Below, in pieces: positions 1 to 10,539 of a DNA stretch of 64,000 nucleotides. The notes beneath the pieces are model-generated. The model had not been told where the DNA came from and did no database searches. It worked only from the letters and a program-made list of their open reading frames with translations. Position numbers and translations under genes: made by a program. Position 1 is the stretch's first letter, and each line of letters begins with the position of its first letter. The DNA lies in the NCBI GenBank assembly GCA_033558025.1, contig JAUCEF010000018.1, forward strand, positions 4,650,001-4,714,000, given 5' to 3'. This DNA is from Phytophthora sp. 'mugwort' (lineage: Eukaryota; Oomycota; Peronosporomycetes; Peronosporales; Peronosporaceae).

Positions 1-573
1 GTACAACATGATGCTGCGACGGGGGAGGACCGATCCTTGGACAACCCTTGGCGAGGTGCCGAAGCGTATCACCTCTATCTTCTCGCTCATCGCCAGCTTT
101 ACAGCGGACGCATCGAGCGAGCCTTACGGACCTGCCTCAAGCTCTCGGCATTCGAGGATATTCTGGAAGAACGTGAGATCTACTCGCTCATCGCTCTCAC
201 TGCGTTCTATACCAAACACTATGAGCAGTGCTCCAAGGCGTTCGTTAAACTCGAGACACTCCCCGGTCTGGCGGATAAAGAGCTACAGGCAATGAACGAA
301 CTCGCTCTCAAGATTTTCACTACCACGCGACCAGACCAGCAAGACCCGGCCATGCGTCCACAAGAATGCCCCAATTGCCATTATCAAGTCAAAGAATGGG
401 ATGCTCGTTGTGGCAATTGCAGTCGACCATTCCCAACGTGCATGATGACGGGGATGTCGATCCAGTCTCAAAGCACGAAAATGTGCAGGGCCTGTCGCCA
501 TGTGTGCATTGAAGCTGAGATTCGAGACCAGAAGAACTGCCCCCTGTGCCACACTCCATTTCTCTTCGTATAA
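1..573 (+). CDS. IFT121: IFT121/WDR35 intraflagellar transport protein, C-terminal end
   Basis: This is the 3' end of a gene whose start lies before the window; the frame is open from base 1. The visible 190 residues match the C-terminal end of the IFT-A subunit IFT121 (WDR35): the conserved DNPWRGAEAYH segment, an alpha-helical TPR-like stretch containing CSKAFVKLE, and a terminal zinc-binding-like module with paired cysteines (CPNC, CGNC, CRAC, CPLC). The IFT-A complex works in retrograde transport and membrane-protein entry in cilia, which suits an organism with flagellate zoospores. The WD40 propellers expected upstream are outside the window. No intron is seen in this part. Family assignment is from remembered motifs and is strong. 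Confidence 0.88.
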   Translation, partial: VQHDAATGEDRSLDNPWRGAEAYHLYLLAHRQLYSGRIERALRTCLKLSAFEDILEEREIYSLIALTAFYTKHYEQCSKAFVKLETLPGLADKELQAMNELALKIFTTTRPDQQDPAMRPQECPNCHYQVKEWDARCGNCSRPFPTCMMTGMSIQSQSTKMCRACRHVCIEAEIRDQKNCPLCHTPFLFV

Positions 574-839
574 TCAACTACATAGATCTTATCGCCTGTA
601 GTATGCCCAGATTGTAGTAGGAGATACGAATTTCATGAATTTATTGTATCTGTTTTACTGTTCTATTTCGTACACATGCTATCAAAATGAGTGACTGTTC
701 GGTCGCTCTTGTGTGCACTTGTGCCTTTGAAACGACCCGTCTTCATTGGGAAGCAGCTACTAGGACAGAGCAATCATGAAGGCACGTATGAACATGTACT
801 GGGGATTGGATTGTGGTCATTAACAGTGCATTATTGTAG

Positions 840-3610
840 AAGCCTACAGCTACCGATAAGAAGACCGAACCTACTAATTCCAGCAAGAAAAGTGACAAGG
901 AGGAGTTGGAAGAAGAAGAAGAAGATGAGATAGAGGAGGGCGAGGAAGAAGAAGACGAAGAAAGTGACGAGGAGGTTGAGGAAGACACAGGACTCACCGA
1001 GAACCAGAACCGTCTATTGTACCTAGTCTCGTTGTACTCCAAGCCCGCTATTCGCGCTTCCGATAAGGAAGAATGGATCCGCAAGCCCGCACTTCTCGTG
1101 CTGTTGTATGAAGCAATTGTGTCCAAGGCACTCGACTATGACTATGCGCCGTCGTCCGAGTTGGTGGAGAATAAGCGCAAGTACTTTAATATCTCACAAG
1201 AAGGCAAGTCTGATCTCGATTTCTTACGTGAAGAGGACTTGGTGAATGGCCTCAAACTATCGTCCAAGAGCTACCAGCCCGTGACTTGCTTTCAGATATC
1301 GGAAAAAGGTCTGGAAATCATCACAAAAATCAGCAAAACGGACAAGTTAGCGGTCAATGATATGGCGTACGCCCCAGGAACGCTGCATTTGCTACGAGTT
1401 GAATGGGATGGCGAGGAGTATTGGCTCGTGGATGACGAGAGCGGCTATCGGCGACTCTCGTCTGTGACCGAAACGGAGGATGTTTCTTACGTCTCGAGTG
1501 CTTATATCCCGCAATGCCTAAGATTCGGTGGACGACCGACACTCAGTAATGCACATCGAGCTCACGAGTGTGGAGTGAGCGATTCGAGCATCCGAGACCA
1601 GCTTGACGAGATTATCACGCTTAACTCGGTATCCCTCATCGTGGCTGAGTACATTCCTTTCGGTTCCAATCAAGTTGTTCAATTGAATTGTAACCTCGGC
1701 TCCTCCGAACGTGTCCAGGGCGGCTTCTTCACCGCAATTGTCGACGATAATGCAAGCGGTACCCAGATCTCGGTCGATCCCGGCCTTACATCGATCAACA
1801 TTTTAGATTATACGATGACTAACCACGTTAACTTTGAGGCGGATATCCACTTTCCTGAAGCGCCTGGGGTTGTGCAGGTTGAAACCTTTGGGTGTTCACT
1901 TACAGCAGCGGGGTCCTGTTTGTATGGGATGCAAGTGGAAGCGATCATGGATCGTATTAAGGACAACATCTCACTCGATCACCTTTCTCGTCTGCTCGTG
2001 GACGTCCACATGGATTCGTCCAAGATCGTCGATAGCGTGCTGTCAGCATACCAACGTTCACTACTTGGATTAATCTTTTCAAACCAAGCGTCCAGCCGCA
2101 ACAAGATCAATCTCATTATCGCGAACGAGATTACACCGCATCTAACAGCAGAAGAGTATATGGATAAAGGCGAGTACGAGAATGAACTGAAGCAAGTAAT
2201 CGGTGATACTCGTGCTGCTTTCGACATCAGTGAGCACGACACTCTTGTTTTTGGAGCTCACGGGTTACTTATCGCCGGCCCCAACAGCCGACATCATGAA
2301 CCTTTACTCTGCAGCTTTCTCCAGTACGAGTCCATGAACCTTTTCACTCAGAACTTCTTCGCTCGGATGTTTATCATTGTAGACGACATGGCCCAAGTGC
2401 GTAAACTCATCGAGACTGCTGAAAAGGACCCGAATAGACTACGGGACATTCGGAATCGTCTTGCTGCGCTATCCCGAGAAATTATCATGATGGAAGAAAC
2501 ATTGAGTTACTTAAAAGAATCACTGGATGAAGCTGTCGTGCCGGCTGAACCGCCTGAGCAAGCAGGTCGGAGTCTCTACGAGCGACTTCAGCTCGGGATT
2601 CTAAGCAACCAACTCAAGCGTCGAGTTAAGGATTTACACAAGAACATGGGCGGTGCTCGTCATGAATTGGCAGTTCTAAACGAGATGGCGAGCATTGTTT
2701 CGAGTGAAAAAGGATTCCAGCAAAACGAAGCCATCCGTATGAATACGCGCACATTGTGTGAGCTGCAGGAGATAAACGAGCGGTCAGCCTCGACTCTGCT
2801 GATCATGAAGATGATGTTGAGTGGTCTACTGGCATTTAACCTCCTGGATCGAATCACTGGGGACTGGACAGTGACCGACCAAGACTGGATAAAAAGCTTT
2901 GTCGAAGTCATGCTCTACAATAATCCGGGATTGTGGTTCTTTTTCAGTCTTTTCGCTTGGGGAATTGTAGGTACTGGTATGATCTTCTTGTTGCGGTATC
3001 TCAGCTTCAAGTCACAAGGCGTCGTGTCTATCAAAGTGGAGCGACAAGCTCCCATTCAGCTCAAGAACCTTGCCAGTTACTTGCGGAACAAGATTCTTGA
3101 TGTGAGTATTTGTAGCGTACACGTTATTATCCTCGCTTTATTAACGTGTTGAGTTGATTTGTTTTGGCAGAACGAGACACATCATTATGAAGGCGGGATT
3201 CGCGTGGCCAAAGTGGTGTGGAAGGAGAAAGACAAGAAGGAGTGGGGTGGAACAGTTCCTTTCATTGAGGTAGATGCCTCATTTAGTAGTTCCACGAGTG
3301 CCACCACTCTCACATAACCTGATGCTTTTTGTTGCTTGCTTCTTCGCAGCTGGAATATGACGAGGAGAACGCCTTCATGCTGCGATTAGCGATATCGTAC
3401 AAGAAGCGCGAGGCTGCCAAGGCCCTCGCTTTCAACGCGGACGAGCTGTACACTCGCTTGATGCAGGAGATGGACAAGGCTCGCATCTTCGTAGATGCCG
3501 ACAGCAGCTCCACAGCACAAGCGTCCAACTCGGCACGCGCCGCCTTACCACCTTCCAAGACGGCAACCAAAAAGGAAGAAACCACGTCGCCACCCACAGC
3601 CCCCAGCTAA
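840..3610 (+). CDS. Unrecognised protein with acidic N-terminus, coiled coil and two C-terminal membrane spans
   Basis: Exons 840-3101, 3171-3269 and 3350-3610 join in frame (GT-AG introns of 69 and 80 nt). An AG acceptor at 838-839 shows that at least one earlier exon exists; I could not place the start codon, though an ATG at 687 is a candidate. The protein begins with a very acidic Glu-rich tract, continues through about 500 residues without a motif I know, then a coiled-coil-like stretch, and ends with two hydrophobic segments (MKMMLSGLLAFNLL and LWFFFSLFAWGIVG) and a short basic, Ser/Thr/Ala-rich tail. Coiled coil followed by two spans recalls CorA-type topology, but no GMN motif is present, so I do not call it a transporter. 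Function unknown. Confidence 0.75.
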
Positions 3611-3700
3611 CATGCAATAGAAAGTCAAAAGAACCTGATACCATCGCGATAGCTACATTTGTGGTCCACATCGTTCGTTAATTACACCGTTATTTACCTC

Positions 3701-3716
3701 GCTCATTTCTTGCGGC
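3701..3716 (+). promoter_or_regulatory. Oomycete initiator-type core promoter of the PPR gene
   Basis: GCTCATTTCTTGCGGC fits the oomycete Inr pattern (TCATTY plus pyrimidines) and ends 31 nt before the ATG at 3748. It supports that start codon. Transcription start itself not shown. Confidence 0.6.
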
Positions 3717-3747
3717 TACTAGCGGCTCAATTCTGGAGGTGCCAGTC

Positions 3748-6700
3748 ATGCTGTCCCATGGCCAGCGCATCTCGCGACAGCTGCTCGTGCTTTCTCTGCC
3801 TGCAGTCAGCGTCCGCAATGGCGGAACTATGTCGGCCGCTTTCCTCTCTTCACGACGCGGCGCTGCTCTCCGTTTAACACCGAGTAGGAGCGTTTCCACC
3901 TCCCGTTCCCCTCTAGCTCAGTGTCGACGCCAGTTTCCGCTCTTTAGTCGCGCGCTGCAGCTCCGCAGCTTCTCCCATGTCGTGTCCAGCTGTCCGCCCG
4001 TGCCTGAGGACGAGTACGAAGAGCTTAAGAGCTTCCTGGCCGAGCCCGCGACCTCGGGCCCATCAATGGAGCGAGCCAAGGAGATCGTGATCGGTTGGAT
4101 GCAGCAATATGTGGACCCGGCCATGCCTGGCCAGGACGCTACCGTCATGGTGATGGTGGCCAATGCCATGCAGGACCCTCAGTTCGTCATGCAGGTGTAC
4201 GCGCATCTTCGGGACGCAGGCGTGTCGCCCTCGCCTATCACCCTCGAAAACTCGGCTGCAGCGTGTGCGCAGCTCGGCCAATGGCAAACAGCGCTGGAGA
4301 TCATCGAATTCATGCACCAGGAAGTGGAGATCATGAAGCCATCGCTGGACATTTACGAGAACGCACTTGCAGCGTGCCACGTTGATAAAAAATGGATGAG
4401 AGCGAAGCATTTGCTGGAAGAGATGCGGACGTACGGATTGGAAGCGTCGCCGGGGCTGCATGTGACGTCGATTCGACTTTGTATCGAGAGCAACGAAGCC
4501 ACGGCGACGCGGGTGCTTCTGGATGCTTTTTTGCGCGCGTACGACCAAGAACTAGAAGACGAGGAGAAGCAGAACATTGTGACTGAACTATTTCACGCTG
4601 CAATGGACGCACAGTCGCTGCAACAAGCGCTTTTCTTCCGTGATGAGTTGCTGTCAAGACACTTCCCCGTTTCGAAAGAGATGTATTCGCGACTCATTCA
4701 TCTGTGCGCCGTAAAGCGTCAATGGTACAAGGCACGTGTATTGTTGCAACAGTTTGTGGACATTAATGCGCGTCCTCCGAAGGCGGCCCCATCCAACCGA
4801 TACACTGACGATATCCAGCGGTTATTGGACGAGATGCATACATACGACATTGAAATCCCGTTGGCAGTGTATAACGCTGCACTGAGAAACTTCGGCCAGA
4901 TCTCTCTGTTTGACGATGCGTTAGCGGTTTACTCGGATATGCGTGAGCGTCGTGTGGCACCCGACGCCATATCATATGCGGCGTTAATGTGCTCCTGTGG
5001 CGCCCAGGTCGAACAATCGGAAGCTTTTTTCAGTGACTTACTGCGTGAAAAGTGTGATCCTACTTTAGACGTCGCGCACGGGTATTTGCTGGTTCCCAGT
5101 CGGGCAGCGCAGTGGGAAGAAGTACTTCGAAGATATTCTGTCGTGCAAAACAGTGAACCTCTGTTCAAGAATCTTTCGCTCGAGTCTGACGTTCGCATCC
5201 AGTCGCTGGTTGCTGTTGCTTTAGGGCGACTGCATCGGTCCGAGGAAATGCTTCACGTGTTCACAGCCATGAAGGTGAAGGGCATGGAGCCTAATTTACA
5301 CGTGTATGGTGAAGCACTGTTTGCCTACATCCGTCAAGATCAGTGGCGACATGCCCTGATGCTGTTCGACCATATATTCCAGCAGCAGACGCCTAAGATG
5401 CAAGAGAAACGGGTGCTCGAAAACTTTCCAATGCTGTGGGACGCCGCGATATTGGCCTGCGTGGAAGGCGAACAAATCGAACGTGCAGCAATGCTATACG
5501 ACACGATCATTGAGCAGCGGGTTCCGATTTCCATGGTGACTGGGGAGCGTCTGGCAGCGATGTTGACGAACATCCCGTCAGAAACGTTATGGAAATCATT
5601 CAAGTCAATTCCATCGCTACATCGAATTAAAACGGAGGATCGTTTGAACCCGCGTGTACAGAACGCTGTACTTAAACGCGCTGTGGATGAAAATGACAAC
5701 AATTTAGCAGAGCAAATTGTGGCCGACGGTATACAAGAGATGAAGATTGTGCCAAACTCGATGACGTACGCTCTGATGCTGCGTCTGTATGCAAACCGAG
5801 AGGACCAGGAGAACTTTCACACGTGGTGGTGCCGAATGGAAAAAGCTAAGGTTAAGCCGACTCCGTTTGTGTTCCGTGCGCTGATGCACCAGCTAAGTAA
5901 CTTGAGTTTGGACTGTGAGAACCTGTCATATCTCAACGCAATTGCAGACTTTTTGCAGCGAAGTAAGCCTGGAGACTCGATCAAGAGTATCAGGAACGTT
6001 AGGGACACAAGGGACTATGCAGCCGAACTCGGACGCGTAGTATTGGACATTATGGAAAACCACGGGATGGGGCCAGACACAATATGCTTGCAGAACTATC
6101 TTCTGCTCTGTCAAGAACCGGATCACGTAGCCCGTGCTCTGGCGTTTGTGGAAGACGCAATGCTGGCAACAAACGATAATGACGAAATCAGTGTCCAAGA
6201 CTGTGTTCAGCTCACACCGCGGTTACTGCACACGCTGTTTACAGCACTAGGCAGCTTCCCAGATGGACAGCGCGTGCGTAAGGTCCTGATTGCAATCGTG
6301 AGGGACCTGCCAAGTGATCTTTCGGAATTCGCTCTAGCTGCTTATTGCGCAGCGAATGATGGTCCCCATGCGTTGCAGCTTCTGCGCGAGCTGTTGAATG
6401 CAAAATGCGCTCTCATGGATGAGCACGTCTTGTTTTTCCTTACCAATAGCTACACGTGTGAGGCGTCGTCTGTGGGGACCGAAAGCTCTCGCGCACGGAG
6501 CGGATATGGAGTGATAGTGGACATAGCCGCAATACTGTGTGAGAGCGAGAGTGTGTCGATGGAGGCGGCATGCTTGGCTTTCCTTATTCAGCACGTTGTG
6601 GAACTGTCCAAGTGGCAAGAGCGAGACGTGTACGAAACATCGACGCAGGAGGAGATTGATGCCATGAAGAAATTACTGGTGCGGGCCTTGTCACACTTCT

Positions 6701-6798
6701 CCATGACGCAGGTCACAGAGTTTCTCTCAAAGGTGGTCGATCGAGACGATCTTGTTCATGTCACGAGCGTCTTGGACGACCTGGAGGGGGCACGTTAG
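3748..6798 (+). CDS. Large pentatricopeptide-repeat (PPR) protein, probably mitochondrial
   Basis: A single open exon encodes 1016 residues. The N-terminus (about 80 residues) is rich in Arg and Ser and poor in acidic residues, with an RSFSHV-type end, as expected of a mitochondrial presequence. The rest is built of helical PPR-like units; clear ones include those around ITLENSAAACAQLGQWQTAL, LAVYNAALRNFGQISLFDDA and MTYALMLRLYANREDQENF. PPR proteins bind organellar RNA in a sequence-specific way and act in processing, stability or translation of transcripts. No DYW or SMR domain is visible. The start is the first ATG in frame, close behind an initiator-type promoter. The RNA target cannot be deduced here. 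Confidence 0.85.
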   Translation: MLSHGQRISRQLLVLSLPAVSVRNGGTMSAAFLSSRRGAALRLTPSRSVSTSRSPLAQCRRQFPLFSRALQLRSFSHVVSSCPPVPEDEYEELKSFLAEPATSGPSMERAKEIVIGWMQQYVDPAMPGQDATVMVMVANAMQDPQFVMQVYAHLRDAGVSPSPITLENSAAACAQLGQWQTALEIIEFMHQEVEIMKPSLDIYENALAACHVDKKWMRAKHLLEEMRTYGLEASPGLHVTSIRLCIESNEATATRVLLDAFLRAYDQELEDEEKQNIVTELFHAAMDAQSLQQALFFRDELLSRHFPVSKEMYSRLIHLCAVKRQWYKARVLLQQFVDINARPPKAAPSNRYTDDIQRLLDEMHTYDIEIPLAVYNAALRNFGQISLFDDALAVYSDMRERRVAPDAISYAALMCSCGAQVEQSEAFFSDLLREKCDPTLDVAHGYLLVPSRAAQWEEVLRRYSVVQNSEPLFKNLSLESDVRIQSLVAVALGRLHRSEEMLHVFTAMKVKGMEPNLHVYGEALFAYIRQDQWRHALMLFDHIFQQQTPKMQEKRVLENFPMLWDAAILACVEGEQIERAAMLYDTIIEQRVPISMVTGERLAAMLTNIPSETLWKSFKSIPSLHRIKTEDRLNPRVQNAVLKRAVDENDNNLAEQIVADGIQEMKIVPNSMTYALMLRLYANREDQENFHTWWCRMEKAKVKPTPFVFRALMHQLSNLSLDCENLSYLNAIADFLQRSKPGDSIKSIRNVRDTRDYAAELGRVVLDIMENHGMGPDTICLQNYLLLCQEPDHVARALAFVEDAMLATNDNDEISVQDCVQLTPRLLHTLFTALGSFPDGQRVRKVLIAIVRDLPSDLSEFALAAYCAANDGPHALQLLRELLNAKCALMDEHVLFFLTNSYTCEASSVGTESSRARSGYGVIVDIAAILCESESVSMEAACLAFLIQHVVELSKWQERDVYETSTQEEIDAMKKLLVRALSHFSMTQVTEFLSKVVDRDDLVHVTSVLDDLEGAR

Positions 6799-7134
6799 AT
6801 GGATAGAGCCGCCGTGCTATTTTGATGTGCAAATGCCCCCAGTGTTTATTGTAATTGAGATTAGCAGTTTGGGAAAAGTCTTTTTTTCGTAATGAGCTAT
6901 TCTTATGATATTTGAGATCACGAGCAGGAACTCTGACGCCCTCCAAGGCCGGTTGGACGGACCATAACAATTTTGTATCATAGCTCGTATCACAGTAATT
7001 TAGGTGGAGTAGTAGGATGTTGTTGGTCATGCTGGCACGGTATTTATCATTGATCGTTGCTTTGGTGGATGCAAGGGGAAGAATGAAGACTCTTTGACCC
7101 TGCAGTGTAGGTAGAGCTGATTTAGGTTGAAAGT
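6799..7134. other. Intergenic, no gene seen
   Basis: 3' flank of the PPR gene up to the start of the inverted duplication. Only short ORFs without convincing codon use; no repeat or RNA gene noticed. Confidence 0.5.
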
Positions 7135-7804
7135 AATGGCTTGGCAAACGCGATCACGACATTGGATTCGCTCTGGAGGTCTGTGCAATGGACTGCGACA
7201 ACGGGACAGCCGTAGTGCTACTGCTTCGGACGCAAGATAAATTCGGTACAATACTACTGTAATCTTGGCTGGGTGTGTAGACCCCTCCTAGCGCCTGCCT
7301 GCAAGACGTCCATACATTGCGGTCCGTGGTGTCGGTAGGATGCGGTCACTGCTGCAGTTGCGATCCCGATCCAAGTCCGTTAATATTATTCCGGGCGTGT
7401 ACAGCTTTCCACGGCACATGGACAAGCGAAAAGGGCCTGGCTGCTCGGAGCCGGCCCCTAGTGGTCCGCAATCTTGAGGTTCGTCATACGATCCGTGCAA
7501 TAACACCCGATTCTTGAGGCTGGATTGCAGCCACGCGCTGAACTTGGAGACGCATTCCGCCGTCGCACTTCGACCTCGCAGCCAATCAGCGCGGGGTAGT
7601 AATGCCTACTGACACCGCCCATGACATAATCATCCCGATCTGTCCAATCATAGGTCGTGATGGACGCTTTGGGGCCACGTCACGCTCACTTGAGTCGATT
7701 GCGCTATCACGAATCATGATTCATTCGGTCCCTCCCAACAGGCCGCCCGTCCGACGAATGACCTGCAGTTCCTTGATCCGGAGCGCAGGTTAATTTGCGT
7801 CTCC

Positions 7805-7817
7805 TCACTCTTGAAAC
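7805..7817 (+). promoter_or_regulatory. Initiator-like element of WrbA copy 1
   Basis: TCACTCTTGAAAC, 52 nt before the ATG. The matching place in arm B reads TTCATTCCTGAAACT, so the signal is shared by both copies. Confidence 0.5.
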
Positions 7818-7868
7818 TACTTTATCTGACTCAAGTCAAGACTGAACCAAGCAAACAATCCAGACACC

Positions 7869-8471
7869 ATGGCCAAGATTGCAATCGTCTACTACTCGTG
7901 CTACAACCACATCTCGACGATGGCCGAGGCCGTCAAGAAGGGCGTCGAGGCCGTGGATGGCGTGACTGCCGAGATCTACCAGGTGAAGGAGACCCTGTCC
8001 GAGGAACTTCTGACGGCCATCCACGCTGCCCCCAAGAAGGACTATCCGATCGCCACCCCGGACGTGCTCAAGGAGGCGGACGGCATTCTGTTCGGCTTCC
8101 CCACTCGCTTCGGCTCGCTGCCGTCGCAAATGAAGGCGTTCTTCGACTCGTGTGGTGGCCTGTGGGCAGCTGGAGCCCTGGTGGGCAAGCCTGCCGGCAT
8201 CTTCTTTAGCACGGCCACTCAGGGCGGCGGCCAGGAAACCACGGCCTTTACTGCCCTGACGTTCCTGGCCCACCAAGGTCTGACGTTCGTCCCTCTGGGT
8301 TATCGCGCTCCCGAGCTGGCCAACATGGATGAGATCCACGGCGGTTCGGCCTGGGGTGCCGGCACCCTGGCCAACAGTGACGGCTCTCGCCAGCCGTCGA
8401 AGCTGGAGCTGACGGTCGCCACTACACAGGGCAATTCGTTTGCTGAAATCGCGAAGAAGTTGGCCGTCTAA
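7869..8471 (+). CDS. WrbA-type NAD(P)H:quinone oxidoreductase, copy 1
   Basis: An intronless 200-residue protein of the WrbA family (type IV NAD(P)H:quinone oxidoreductase; flavodoxin-like, FMN-binding). These enzymes reduce quinones by two electrons and limit redox cycling. Family marks: N-terminal beta strand and FMN loop (IAIVYYSCYNH), [17 protein letters not shown], the GGLWAAGAL segment, GGGQETTAF, and DGSRQPS near the end. The length equals the usual family length. Oddities: the FMN-phosphate loop reads S-C-Y-N-H where E. coli WrbA and copies 3 and 4 have S-x-Y-G-H; copy 1 also has STATQ for STGTQ and GGSAWG for GGSPWG. It differs from copy 2 at 14 positions by my count. No targeting peptide is seen, so a cytosolic protein is likely. 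Confidence 0.9.
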   Translation: MAKIAIVYYSCYNHISTMAEAVKKGVEAVDGVTAEIYQVKETLSEELLTAIHAAPKKDYPIATPDVLKEADGILFGFPTRFGSLPSQMKAFFDSCGGLWAAGALVGKPAGIFFSTATQGGGQETTAFTALTFLAHQGLTFVPLGYRAPELANMDEIHGGSAWGAGTLANSDGSRQPSKLELTVATTQGNSFAEIAKKLAV

Positions 8472-9342
8472 GCGTCTATTGTATCAGAAAGCAGCGGGTG
8501 CGTTAGTGTAGAAGGCTAGAAATGCGCGAGCGTGTGGGTGCTTGCTGTGTGGTTCTAGAAGCCCTCTCGTAGCTGCGTTTTTGGAACAACTTAATATAGT
8601 TCACGTTATGCTACTTGTATTTGTGAGTTTTATCAGTTTTTAATATAAGGCCTCCTTAGTGTGCATTTGCACGGCGCATCAGTTTTTTCGTGATGTTTTG
8701 CGAGCAGAAAGGAATCGTAGCGTGCAAAAGGCAAAAAGTGAAAGGCATCTTGGCATTTTTTTGGTAGATGGCCCTCCCGCTCAGTTTTGAGTGCTCCCAT
8801 GCTACCTGCGAAGATCTGTCAAATTATTGAGCTCATGTACTGTGTAGCTCAATTGGCGAGTTGACTGCTATGACCATCTCGAGCAATGGCTGTAGGCTAT
8901 CTTTTGGTGAATATTGCCGCCGCTACTACTTGCCCAACCTGCATGGGCTTTGCCAATGTAAACTCCATTCAAGCTGGTGGCCGGAATCCTTATAGGGTTG
9001 TCGGTGGCGCATACGATGGTGATGGTGTTTAAGCACATGCTAACTCTATACGGTACACAATAAGCCGCCAATGGAGCAGTGGCATGCTTCAGAGCTCGCA
9101 TTGCCCTAACCGCAGCATCGTTATCATCGTTGTAAAATAATACTGTATGTACAATAACCCTCTCGCTAATCATAGCGTCGGAACCAAGTATTTATGCCTC
9201 TTTAAGGATATTCCGTGGCCAGGTGTATACCGGAATCCTGGAACACCCTGTACATTTGGTACTTACAACCAACCGTCCCGCTGCTTTCGGCCTTTTTCAA
9301 TAACTGGCCGCAGCCTCTCGCTCGGCCATCTCCCGCTCATCC

Positions 9343-9850
9343 ATGCGTCAAACCGATGTCAGTGACGGAGCTTCTCAGTCGACCAGAGGAGAACACGATA
9401 GACGAGCCCACAGATGCGGTGTCGCGGACTATGATAGTGCTGACGATGACGAGTTAATATATACGGCGGGGGGCGTGAGCAGGAGTCGTTCACTCCTGAT
9501 GGCGAGCTGGAGACTGACGAAATACAGGATCACCTCAAGTGGATCGCCAGGCTTCTCATCAACGGGCAAGTCGGACAGATCTGTGAGGGGACATCGTGAG
9601 ATGCAGCGATAACTACGAGAGGAGCTAGACAGAAAGCAAGGCCGTAGGCCGCAGATACCCCGCTGGACTTCTTCAGACATCACGCACAAAATTGAAGTTA
9701 AGCACGCCGAGACTGAAAGTTTTGGCGATTTCGTATTCCATATTACGTTCAAGGGTGAGAGGGAATAACTACTTACTGTAGGTAGGTTTGCAAACGTGTT
9801 ATCATTCCTGTTAAGCGTGTATTCCAAGAGTAGGGATTCACATTGAGGGG
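9343..9850 (+). pseudogene. Decayed coding remnant, not identified
   Basis: Coding-like pieces in shifting frames: ADYDSADDDELIYTAGG near 9430, DEIQDHLKWIARLLINGQ near 9520, then IPRWTSSDITHKIEV and ESFGDFVFHITFKGE near 9660-9760, and FANVLSFLLSVYSKS near 9790. Stops and frame changes separate them, so the gene is broken. I do not recognise the family; the third and fourth pieces faintly recall a lipid-binding beta sheet such as a PX domain, but this is weak. It lies just outside arm A. Confidence 0.35.
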
Positions 9851-10539
9851 TCATCTGTACCATCCAATAACTCGACTCCCTGACACTCAGGGATTTACAG
9901 AACTTCTATAGTATTAATATGTGCCCATTATTGACCTCAGGGCTGATATCGTTAGTAGTTTTACCTGAGTCGTAGCGGTAGAACTATGATACATGTACCG
10001 GTAGTAGATAATTACTACATGTAGTCGACCACCTAACCTATTGGCCTGTCAACCGTCGGTAAGAAAAATAGTTAAAACTTAACTATTTAATAACATATTT
10101 AAAGTACTACTTTTGCTGTCGAGATCAAAAGTAGTACTTTATATATTTTATTATAGAGTAAGTTCGATTTATGCTCCTCCCTTTTGTATGGCCAAAATTT
10201 GCGGCACAGAGCTCTATTTGGAGATGCCCTGTAGCACATTCAGAATAAATGTACAGATGGTGCCCGCCCATGAGGCATCCATATCTCGCCTCTTCACACA
10301 ACACCCAAACATGAGAGGACACAAGATGAACTGCGTTTACAATTCCAGGACACGAAAGAGCCGAGCAATCATCACGCACTCTGACGACCACGCCTTGGTA
10401 CAGGCTATTATGACTATTAACGCTACCCTATTAGACCTAAATTACTGAGATGTGATATCGTGTCCGGCCAGATCATGCCAGTTACCATCAAGTTGCGAGG
10501 AATCGCCCGCTGGGAAAGCTGAGGGCACCAAGAGCAGCA
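9851..10539. other. AT-rich spacer with foldback sequences, no gene
   Basis: Low-GC sequence between the inverted-duplication arm and the gypsy remnant. It holds the hairpins at 10066-10140 and a further weak inverted repeat (GTAGTA/TACTAC) near 10000. The ORFs at 10113-10448 show no coding character. No LTR was recognised. Confidence 0.45.
10066..10140. repeat. Two adjacent perfect inverted repeats (hairpins)
   Basis: First: AAATAGTTAA at 10066-10075 and its exact complement at 10079-10088, 3-nt loop. Second: AAAGTACTACTTTTG at 10101-10115 and its exact complement at 10126-10140, 10-nt loop. Both lie in AT-rich sequence. They may be ends of a small foldback or MITE element; no flanking target duplication was found. 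Confidence 0.75.

Larger units (their letters stand above)
7135..9131 (+). repeat. Arm A of an inverted segmental duplication
   Basis: This stretch matches the reverse complement of 15888-18512. Identity is high in the WrbA gene and lower, but clear, in the flanks: ATCCCGATCCAAGT at 7360-7380 recurs inverted near 18250, and ACCTGCATG plus CTTTGCCAATGTAAACTCCAT near 8940-8970 recurs inverted near 16120-16145. The last matching bases are CCGCAGCATCGTTATCA, ending about 9127. The promoter region of the gene is part of the duplication. Ends are approximate, found by eye. Confidence 0.75.

Noticed and set aside
691..933. 80-residue ORF before the two-span membrane protein gene
   Set aside because: Overlaps the probable intron and splice acceptor at 838-839; not coding-like, although an ATG at 687 could begin a true first exon.
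4063..4657. Overlapping minus-strand ORFs inside the PPR gene
   Set aside because: Codon shadows of the plus-strand gene; no start context or domain.
10113..10448. 111-residue ORF after the hairpins
   Set aside because: Starts within the foldback and has no coding character; overlaps an equally long antisense frame.
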